From an uncultured Pseudoxanthomonas sp. (lineage in GTDB: Bacteria; Pseudomonadota; Gammaproteobacteria; Xanthomonadales; Xanthomonadaceae), in the NCBI GenBank assembly GCA_946886405.1, contig CAMPIO010000001.1, positions 18,980 through 82,979 on the forward strand: a stretch of DNA of 64,000 bases, given 5' to 3'. Under the pieces are notes generated by a model. It was given only the letters and a program-made list of their open reading frames with translations. It made no database searches and was not told the DNA's origin. Position 1 is the first letter of the stretch, and each line of letters starts with the position of its first letter. Below, in pieces: positions 56,724 through 64,000 of this stretch. The translations under genes were made by a program, and so were the position numbers.

Positions 56724-57656
56724 TCAGGCGGGGGCCATGCGAGCCCGTACGGTACCGTCCGCCAGCTGCGATGCCAGGACAGTCGCGAAACGTGCGGCGC
56801 TGCCGGGGGCCTGGGCGAAGAACAGCGAGGGCTCCGTCAGTTCCAGTTCCAGCAGCTGCGGTTGCCCGTCGGCGCCGGTCAACAGGTCGATGCGCGCATA
56901 AGGAAGGGGCGTCTCGAGCTGCCTCAGGCGCGCGGTTGCGGCGAGCACCCGCTCCGCCAGCGCCTGCTCGGCGGCCGTGGCGACGGTTGCCCCGATCTCG
57001 CCGAGGGCCATCGGCGCCTGCCGTGCCGTCTCGCCCGGAGGCAGTTGCGCGCTCTTGCGGGCGGCATGGCTTAACCGGCCATCGAAGTACAGCAGTGCGG
57101 TTTCACCCTGCTGGTCGACGGAGGTGACGTAAGGCTGCAGCATCACGCTGCGCTCCTGTTCAAGCAGCCGGCCGATGTGGTTGCCGGCCACGAACTGCTG
57201 GTCCCGGGCATACCGCTGGGTATCGCGCGCGCCGGCGCTCACCGTGGGTTTGACGACGAACTCCTGTGTGTCGAATTCGTTCAGGAATGCGGCCAGCGCG
57301 TCCATGGGCTCGGCATCGGGCTCGACGAACCGGGTGGGGACGACCGGGATACCGATGGTGGCCAGGTCCGCGAGATAGTGCTTGTCGGTGTTCCACCGCA
57401 CCACGTTCAACGGATTGAGCAGGCGTGTCACCCGGTCCGTGTGCTCGCACCAGGCCAGGAAGTCGGACAGCCGCTCGGTGTAGTCCCATGGCGAACGCAG
57501 CAGCGCCGCATCGAAGCGGCTCCAGCTCACGGTCGGGTCGTCCCAGGCGACGGCGCGGGCATGCAAGCCGGCGTCTGCGCAGGCATCGAGCAGGGGCGCG
57601 AGGTCGTCGTCGTGGCCTGCGGCAGCCACTGCGGTGACGAGGGCAAGGGTCTTCAT
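56724..57656 (-). CDS. ATP-grasp family ligase
   Basis: 310 aa with ATP-grasp features: a pre-ATP-grasp N-terminal fold (ALVTAVAAAGHDDDLAPLLDACADAG), the nucleotide Lys region EFVVKPTVSAGARDT, and the metal ligands in YARIDLLTGADGQPQLLELELTEPSLF. Such enzymes join a carboxylate to an amine or thiol; this branch resembles glutathione-synthetase-like hypothetical proteins. No substrate can be given. It is divergent from scoA. Confidence 0.75.
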   Translation of the reverse strand: MKTLALVTAVAAAGHDDDLAPLLDACADAGLHARAVAWDDPTVSWSRFDAALLRSPWDYTERLSDFLAWCEHTDRVTRLLNPLNVVRWNTDKHYLADLATIGIPVVPTRFVEPDAEPMDALAAFLNEFDTQEFVVKPTVSAGARDTQRYARDQQFVAGNHIGRLLEQERSVMLQPYVTSVDQQGETALLYFDGRLSHAARKSAQLPPGETARQAPMALGEIGATVATAAEQALAERVLAATARLRQLETPLPYARIDLLTGADGQPQLLELELTEPSLFFAQAPGSAARFATVLASQLADGTVRARMAPA

Positions 57657-57756
57657 GGGTATCAGTGTACGCGCACGCCTCGCACGCGCTTCCCATTGCC
57701 CGAAAGTACCTGTGTGAGCGGATGGGCGCTGGGTAGAATGGGACTTTCCTCATCGA

Positions 57757-58499
57757 ATGGATCGCGCCATGGCGGGTAACCCCGGCTCCGGAGGCAAGCA
57801 GAAGCTGTATCACAGTGCGGCGGAAGCGCTGCAGGGCGTGGTGGCCGACGGCCAGACGCTTGCGGTCGGCGGGTTCGGCCTGTGCGGTATTCCCGAGGCG
57901 CTGATCGGCGCGCTGCGGGATAGTGGCGCCAAGGGGCTGACGGCGATCTCCAACAACGCAGGCGTCGACGGCTTCGGCCTGGGCCTGCTGCTCGAGACCC
58001 GCCAGATCAAGAAGATGATTTCGTCCTACGTGGGCGAGAACAAGGAGTTCGAGCGCCAGTTCCTTTCGAATGAGCTGGAACTGGAATTCAACCCGCAGGG
58101 CACGCTGGCCGAGCGCCTGCGTGCCGGCGGCGCTGGCATCCCGGCCTTCTTCACCCGGACGGGGTACGGTACGGTGGTCGCCGAAGGCAAGGAGACCCGC
58201 CAGTTCGGTGAACACTGGTATGTCATGGAAACGGCGCTCAGCGCCGATGTGTCGCTGGTCAAGGCGTGGAAGGCCGACAAGTCCGGCAACCTGGTGTTCC
58301 GCAAGACGGCGCGCAACTTCAACCCGGCCTGCGCCATGGCGGGAAAGGTCTGTATCGCCGAGGTTGAAGAGGTCGTGGAGGTGGGCGAAATCGATCCCGA
58401 CCACGTCCACCTGCCCGGCATCTACGTGGACCGCATCGTACACAACCCGACCCCCGAGAAGCGCATCGAACAGCGCACCGTCCGCCAAGGAGACAAGTG

Positions 58500-58500
<1 letters not shown>
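57757..58500 (+). CDS. scoA: 3-oxoacid CoA-transferase subunit A
   Basis: 247 aa. The family signature is [15 protein letters not shown], followed by [16 protein letters not shown] and [27 protein letters not shown]. With ScoB it moves CoA from succinyl-CoA to acetoacetate. Acetoacetate is a product of the fah-maiA route, so this enzyme could use it. TAGAAT (57734-57739) may be a -10. ATG 57769 (MAGNPGSGG) is a close alternative start. Confidence 0.94.
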
Positions 58501-59135
<635 letters not shown>

Positions 59136-59323
59136 GTCGCCTGAGTCGCTCCGAGTCGTGACGCAAGTCCGGTTGTCGTGGGCGATGGCGCACGCCTGAC
59201 TTTCAGCTGTACGTTTTCCTGCCGATAACTCGGAGAGGCGAACCCGTTGGCTGTTTTGTGGCCCGGGGGCTGGGCTATAGTGTCGGCTCAGGGGCTCTAT
59301 CCGTTTTTCTCAGAGGCGTACGT

Positions 59324-61702
59324 ATGAAACTCCGGGTCGGCGCTTGCGCCTTGATGTTGGTCTTGGCCGGGTGCAGTGGAGAAAGCCCCGAATCGGGCAT
59401 GGCAGGCATGCGCGGTGTGGCCGCGAGCAAGCCGGCCGGCAGCCTGCCGACGTCGCTGCCGCTGGCACGCGCAATCGGCGCGTCCATCGCCAACGCGCCC
59501 GATCGCGGCGCGTTGCTGTCCTTCCCCGACAAGGCGGCGCCCACCAAGCAGGAGGGCGCCTACACCTGGTTCCCGACCGCCATCAGCGAAGCGCACGCCT
59601 TCAAGGGCATCGCCACCGGTGAAATGACGGTGCCTTCGCCTGACGGCAGCCAGGTCAAGCTGCGTTACGAGCGCCACGTTGAAGAGATCGACGGCAACTG
59701 GACGTGGATCGGCCGCGTTGTTGGCGGCGATCCGATGCAGGAAGCCATCATCACCTTCGGCGAAAAGGCAGTGTTCGGCTCGATCCCGCAAGCGAATGGC
59801 AAGCCGGCCCTGAGCCTGCAGACACGTAACGGTGCCGTCTTCGCGGTCCAGACCGATCCCTCGAAGGTAGTGTCGGCGACGAAGGGCCATGTGGACGTGA
59901 TGATCCCCGAGGCGAGGGCGCTTCGCTCATCGATGGGCGCTGCAGTCAGCGCGGCGGCCCAGTCCACCCAGAACGCCATTGCAGTATCCCAGGGTGCGCC
60001 ACAGACCGCCGCCAACACGATTGACGTGGCGATCGGCTACACACCTGAGTTCGCGACGGCCAATGGCGGCGCGTCCGGTGCGGCGACACGACTGGTGTTC
60101 TTGATCCAGGTCGGCAACCAGGCGTTCGTGAACAGCAACGTCAATGGCTATCTCCGTGTCGTCAATGCCGTGCAGGTCAGCTACACCAACACCAACACGA
60201 ACCAGACGGCGTTGTCCGAGCTGACGGGCAGCAACGGTCAGTCCGCCGTCACCGTTCCCGCCAGCCTGGCACCGTTGCGTGCGGCGCGTGACCAGTACGG
60301 CGCCGACATTGCCATCCTGGTGCGCAAGTTCAATACGCCCGAGAATGAGGGTTGCGGTGTCGCTTGGTTGAATGGCGCGAACGGCGCTAGCAATCCCAAT
60401 CAGCCGCCGATCACGGTCGCTGCCGACGCACCCTGGGGTTATGCGGTCGTCAATGATGGTTTCGACACGGGTACCGACGGCAAGACGTATTACTGCGCCG
60501 ACGAGACGCTGGTGCACGAAGCCGCACACCTGATGGGCTCGGCGCATGACCGCGCGAACTCGTCCAGCGCTGGCGCGTTCGCTTATTCCTATGGTTACAA
60601 GACAACGGCTTCCACCGGGAATTTCTACACGGTCATGGCGTACGGAGATACCGGACAGACCGCGCACCGCATTTTCTCGACGCCGCTCAAGAGCACCTGT
60701 GGCAGCGCCGGCAACCTGGCATGTGGCGTTGCGAACAGTGAAGACAATGCGCGGAGTTTGAGTCAGACGATTCCCGTGGTGGCTGCGTTTCGGGCTACGG
60801 TTGTGCCGCACACCACACCCATGCCCACTGATTTGATTGATGCCAAGGCAGGAGACGTCAATGGCGATTCGCGCGCCGACCTGTCGTGGATGCTGGCGGA
60901 CGGCAGCCAGTTCGCCTACTGGACGATGAATGGCGGCACCAAGACCGGTGGCGTCGGCTACGCTATGGGTACCGCGTGGAAGATGATCGCGAGCGGCGAC
61001 TTCCGTGGCGATGGTCGTACGGACTTCCTGTGGAGCGACTACGACAGCATGCAGCTGTGGGACAACACGAACGGCGGCATGACGCCCTATGGCATGCGCA
61101 GCTACCCGCAGGGTTATAACGTGGTGGCCGTCGGTGATGTGAATGGCGATGGTCGCGCGGATCTTGTGTGGCGCGATGAGAACAACACGACGCTCGCGAT
61201 CTGGCTGATGAATGGCCAGAACATCATCGGCAGCGCCAGCTACTCTGTTGGATCGACCTGGAGCGTCTTGGCTTCCGGTGATCTGAACAATGATGGACGA
61301 CTCGATATCATCTGGAGCAACGGAACCATCATGCAGGCGTGGCTGGGGACAGCGGGCGGCGGATTCGCCGGCGCTTCTCTGCCCGTCTATCCGACCGGCT
61401 GGACGCTTTTCGGTATCGGCGACATGGATGGCGATGGTTTCGACGATCTGTTCTGGAGACTGGCCACCACTGGTGACGTTGCGGTGTGGAGAATGTCCGG
61501 CGGCACTCGACTCGGAGGCTACGGTTTCCCGGGCTCCACCTCTTGGAAGCCGATCCAGGTGGCGGACTTCACGGGAGATGGCCGTGTAGACATCGTGTGG
61601 ACGAACGGCACTTCGTCGCAGTTGTGGCAGTCGCAGGGCGCATCCTTTACAGGTGTCGCCATGCCGAACTTCCCTACCGGATGGCTGTTGATCCGACGCT
61701 GA
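59324..61702 (+). CDS. Secreted reprolysin-like zinc metalloprotease lipoprotein with VCBS/FG-GAP-like repeats
   Basis: 792 aa. Lipobox VLAGC, a propeptide-like region (about 30-225), and an M12B-like catalytic domain (about 225-490) whose zinc site HEAAHLMGSAHD starts at H398 (HExxHxxGxxHD). Six repeats follow (about 505-790), each with a D-x-N/D-x-D-x-x-x-D-type calcium loop (DVNGDSRADLSW, DFRGDGRTDFLW and so on). It is probably surface-held or released and degrades protein. TATAGT (59276-59281) is a candidate -10. It is a single-gene unit ending in a strong hairpin. Confidence 0.85.
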   Translation: MKLRVGACALMLVLAGCSGESPESGMAGMRGVAASKPAGSLPTSLPLARAIGASIANAPDRGALLSFPDKAAPTKQEGAYTWFPTAISEAHAFKGIATGEMTVPSPDGSQVKLRYERHVEEIDGNWTWIGRVVGGDPMQEAIITFGEKAVFGSIPQANGKPALSLQTRNGAVFAVQTDPSKVVSATKGHVDVMIPEARALRSSMGAAVSAAAQSTQNAIAVSQGAPQTAANTIDVAIGYTPEFATANGGASGAATRLVFLIQVGNQAFVNSNVNGYLRVVNAVQVSYTNTNTNQTALSELTGSNGQSAVTVPASLAPLRAARDQYGADIAILVRKFNTPENEGCGVAWLNGANGASNPNQPPITVAADAPWGYAVVNDGFDTGTDGKTYYCADETLVHEAAHLMGSAHDRANSSSAGAFAYSYGYKTTASTGNFYTVMAYGDTGQTAHRIFSTPLKSTCGSAGNLACGVANSEDNARSLSQTIPVVAAFRATVVPHTTPMPTDLIDAKAGDVNGDSRADLSWMLADGSQFAYWTMNGGTKTGGVGYAMGTAWKMIASGDFRGDGRTDFLWSDYDSMQLWDNTNGGMTPYGMRSYPQGYNVVAVGDVNGDGRADLVWRDENNTTLAIWLMNGQNIIGSASYSVGSTWSVLASGDLNNDGRLDIIWSNGTIMQAWLGTAGGGFAGASLPVYPTGWTLFGIGDMDGDGFDDLFWRLATTGDVAVWRMSGGTRLGGYGFPGSTSWKPIQVADFTGDGRVDIVWTNGTSSQLWQSQGASFTGVAMPNFPTGWLLIRR

Positions 61703-61727
61703 TCCCGCGCAGTCTGGTGAGATTTTC

Positions 61728-61759
61728 ACGATGCCACGATCGATCGATCGTGGCATCGT
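61728..61759 (+). terminator. Terminator: perfect 32-base palindrome plus T-run
   Basis: Bases 61728-61759 equal their own reverse complement (ACGATGCCACGATCGA and its mirror) and are followed by CGTTTTG. It ends the protease transcript. A further small stem, TGCCCG/CGGGCA (around 61771-61790), could serve the converging gene. Confidence 0.75.
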
Positions 61760-61816
61760 CGTTTTGTGGGATGCCCGCATGCCTTCGGGCAGGGGTGAAG
61801 ACCATGGACGATCGAC

Positions 61817-63874
61817 TCAGGATCGGTTCGCGAACGGGTAACGCGCGGAGGGCGGCATGGGCTCGCCCAGCAATGCTTCGATGGTTTCGTGGCGATAGCC
61901 GGCAACTGTGGCGCTTACACCGCAGAGGCGTTCGATCGCGTGCGCGATGGTGCCGTCGGCCTGTCCTCGCTCCTCAGCGAAGTCGCTGGCCAGCAGATCC
62001 ATTTCGATCAGCGGGCGGATGGCGGACAAGCGCGCCCAGAACATGCTGCCGGAGACGAACTCGGCGCTATTTACATCGCCGTAGAAGCCCATCCTTCGTG
62101 CGAGGTGCATAACCTGTGCAGCATTGCCGCCTAGATAGCTGCCGAGTGGCAGGGTGTGGGACGCAGGACCTGCCAATCCAACCCCGGGGTCGCGTTTCAT
62201 TGCGTCGTACACGTGTAGCGCGCGTTGCCCTCCTGCGAGTTGTCCCAACAAGTCGCGCCGCCACGCTTCTCCGTCGGCCCGATGCAGGGACTTCTTGGTA
62301 TGGAGTTTCAATACCAAATCCGAGCCTTCGTCGAGCAATCTTCCTGCCACTCTCAGGAACGGGAGTATGTCGCGGCCCCGATTCTCGAGTACGTGCAGCT
62401 CGCACTCCAGATCGAGGCGTCGCAGCACCTCACGCACTGCGCTCTCTACCTCGCTGGTCGTCGTCACCACCCATCGCCAGTCGATGCCACTGGAGGCGAG
62501 TACGGCGGCGATCTCTTCGAGCGCGTCGGGATACCACGCATGCACCACAGCGCATGCCTGGGATTGGGTGCGAGCTGTCCCGTGAAGCGCACGTTGGGTC
62601 GCTTTGAGGTAGGCGTAACCGCGTCGTGCGTCCGGTTCGAGGATGGCGCCCTCGGCCCATTCGTTCCAGGCGTTGATGAATATCGGCGATCGTCCTGCAT
62701 CGCGCGAAGACGCGTCGATGGCCGATGCTAGCCAGCGCTCGTAACCTTGTGGGGTTGCGTGCAATAGCGTTCTGCCGCGTCCGGAGCGCCGGGGTTCGTT
62801 GTCCCAGCCGCAGTTGACGGTGCGGAACGTGCGGGTGGATGGGCGCTCTGGTCGACTGTTAAAGCTGGCAGCCATGTCGCGCCAGTCCCGGACATCGCCG
62901 TGGAATCCCTCGTGGAATAGTGTTTGCTTACTTGTCAGGCTCGCCGGCTGACTCATGTTCGGTGGAAACTCCACGCTTGAATCGAAGCCCAGATCGGCTG
63001 CGGGGATAGCGCTGAAAGCTTGTACGCATGCGAGGTGAATCTCCCCCAGCCCGTTGTCCAAACACCAATCTCGCCAGCGACACGCCGTATCCATCGCCTC
63101 TGGCAGCAGTTCAGGCCTGTACATCAGAAGGATCGGCTTCCCATCCACCCGCAGATACCGCGGGTCCCGCATGTACTCCGCCACGTGCTCGATGAACGCA
63201 ATATCGTCTTCCGGCGAATGCTTCTGGTCGATCAGGATCTCGTCCCCACGACCATCCCACGTGCGCGTCCACTTCTCGTTTGCCCAGCACAGGCAGAATT
63301 TCAGGTCGATGGTCTTGTCGTTGAGCCAGTTGCGTAGCGGGGTTTCGAGCAGGGTCTTGCCGCCGAACCAGTAGAAGTAGAAGCAGAACGCGCTGATGCC
63401 GTACTCGCGGGCGAGGCGGGCCTGTTCGTGCATGACCTCGACGTTGCGCAGGTCGTAGAAGCCCAGGTCGCCCGGCAGCTTGGGCTGATAATGGCCTTCG
63501 AACTGCGGCAGGGCACGCGTGACGTTGCGCCATTCGGTGAAGCCCTTGCCCCACCACTCGTCATTCTCGGGAATGGTGTGGAACTGCGGCAGGTAGAACG
63601 CGACGAGGGTGGCAGGCAGCGGGTCGGGCAGTTCGCCTTTTTCATAGGGTACGTAGCCGATCGCGCGCTCATCGGAGCGGACGTACGGTCTGCGCGGCAG
63701 GTCGCCGGTCGGTGCCTTGCCTTTGGGGCCCTCTGGCACCCAATGGCCCTTCGTGTCCAGGAAGCGTTCGCGCAGTTTGTCGCGCGTGCCTTGCGGCATC
63801 GGCGTCAACCGGAATGCGGCTCGCAGCGCGTAGAACAGGCCGGTACGAACGCGGCGTGACAGGGAATTCGTCAC
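61817..63874 (-). CDS. WbsX/RgpF-type glycan biosynthesis protein
   Basis: 685 aa. The N-terminal two thirds (about 85-425) match the WbsX-like family (PF14307 pattern): AFYLPQFHTIPENDEWWGKGFTEW, FCFYFYWFGGKTLLE, CWANEKWTRTWDG and NAWNEWAEGAILEPD. The last part (about 440-680) resembles RgpF rhamnan-synthesis proteins: ENRGRDILPFLRV, VLKLHTKKSLHR, GMFWARLSAIRPL-like (SGMFWARLSAI). It probably takes part in rhamnose-rich surface glycan synthesis, though it lies 12 kb from the O-antigen operon. The exact reaction is unknown. Confidence 0.82.
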   Translation of the reverse strand: MTNSLSRRVRTGLFYALRAAFRLTPMPQGTRDKLRERFLDTKGHWVPEGPKGKAPTGDLPRRPYVRSDERAIGYVPYEKGELPDPLPATLVAFYLPQFHTIPENDEWWGKGFTEWRNVTRALPQFEGHYQPKLPGDLGFYDLRNVEVMHEQARLAREYGISAFCFYFYWFGGKTLLETPLRNWLNDKTIDLKFCLCWANEKWTRTWDGRGDEILIDQKHSPEDDIAFIEHVAEYMRDPRYLRVDGKPILLMYRPELLPEAMDTACRWRDWCLDNGLGEIHLACVQAFSAIPAADLGFDSSVEFPPNMSQPASLTSKQTLFHEGFHGDVRDWRDMAASFNSRPERPSTRTFRTVNCGWDNEPRRSGRGRTLLHATPQGYERWLASAIDASSRDAGRSPIFINAWNEWAEGAILEPDARRGYAYLKATQRALHGTARTQSQACAVVHAWYPDALEEIAAVLASSGIDWRWVVTTTSEVESAVREVLRRLDLECELHVLENRGRDILPFLRVAGRLLDEGSDLVLKLHTKKSLHRADGEAWRRDLLGQLAGGQRALHVYDAMKRDPGVGLAGPASHTLPLGSYLGGNAAQVMHLARRMGFYGDVNSAEFVSGSMFWARLSAIRPLIEMDLLASDFAEERGQADGTIAHAIERLCGVSATVAGYRHETIEALLGEPMPPSARYPFANRS

Positions 63875-63881
63875 AGGCTTC

Positions 63882-64000
63882 CTAGAGATTCTGGTAACTC
63901 GGCCCCGCGCCGCCTTCCGGCGTTACCCAGTCGATGATCTGGTAGGGGTCCTTGATGTCGCAGGTCTTGCAGTGCACGCAGTTGGCGGCGTTGATCTGCA
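63882..64000 (-). CDS. Electron transfer flavoprotein-ubiquinone oxidoreductase, C-terminal end (partial)
   Basis: The last 38 codons of a minus-strand gene running off the window: [19 protein letters not shown] then [17 protein letters not shown] and stop. The [12 protein letters not shown] motif holds three of the Cys of the [4Fe-4S] cluster of ETF-QO, and the GGAGPSY end is typical. This enzyme passes electrons from EtfAB to ubiquinone, so it works with etfBA 7 kb away. Confidence 0.93.
   Translation of the reverse strand, partial: QINAANCVHCKTCDIKDPYQIIDWVTPEGGAGPSYQNL

Overview
The window is high-GC chromosomal DNA of a gammaproteobacterium of the family Xanthomonadaceae. It looks closest to Pseudoxanthomonas, Xanthomonas, Stenotrophomonas or Lysobacter; I cannot fix the genus by reading alone. 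The support is a Clp-type CRP regulator, the bifunctional XanB and XanA enzymes, a Xanthomonas-style type IV secretion locus whose VirB7 carries an extra C-terminal domain, and an LPS locus lying between metB and etfA, its known position in Xanthomonas.

Region 1 (1-18.5 kb, + strand) is a type IV secretion system in the order virB7-8-9-10-11-1-2-3-4-5-6. A strong sigma70-type promoter lies at 21-49. virD4, the coupling protein gene, is not in the window. Behind virB6 is an A+T-richer patch with three copies of a DUF4189 secreted-protein gene: one intact, one broken, one intact. The third copy is preceded by a displaced fragment of a second virB6 3' end. Next come lipoprotein genes and two probable antibacterial effectors: a GHSLGG lipase, and a lysozyme-like/PG-binding/M23/PG-binding cell-wall hydrolase. 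Each effector has a lipoprotein gene in front of it that may give immunity.

Region 2 (18.5-32.5 kb) is mostly housekeeping: a TauE/SafE exporter, a frameshifted GNAT acetyltransferase, clp, speD, sugE/gdx under a clear two-hairpin guanidine-II riboswitch, coq7, rplM-rpsI behind a good promoter, tRNA-Gln(CTG), a 2OG-Fe dioxygenase, the tyrosine-degradation pair fah-maiA, pilU, a DUF4398/OmpA pair, a DUF465 gene, and the reverse-transsulfuration pair cbs and metB (cystathionine gamma-lyase type).

Region 3 (32.5-54.9 kb) is the O-antigen locus. The + strand operon holds a GT4 enzyme, the Wzm/Wzt ABC exporter, a DUF4214/coiled-coil/methyltransferase likely to end chains, rmd and gmd (GDP-D-rhamnose), a 1228-residue multi-domain glycosyltransferase, a YfhO-type membrane protein, a sugar nucleotidyltransferase, an epimerase, a GtrB-like GT2 and a CapD-like dehydratase. 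It converges on a minus-strand run: a small lipoprotein, xanA, xanB, a NUDIX hydrolase, a methyltransferase and a GtrA flippase. The logic is that XanA/XanB make GDP-mannose, Gmd/Rmd convert it to GDP-D-rhamnose, cytoplasmic transferases build the chain, the methyltransferase caps it and Wzm/Wzt export it. GT2, GtrA and YfhO could add a side sugar in the periplasm.

Region 4 (54.9-64 kb) holds etfBA, an ATP-grasp enzyme, scoAB (ketone-body CoA transferase), a secreted reprolysin-like metalloprotease lipoprotein with six VCBS/FG-GAP-like repeats, a WbsX/RgpF-type glycan enzyme, and the 3' end of ETF-ubiquinone oxidoreductase at the right edge.
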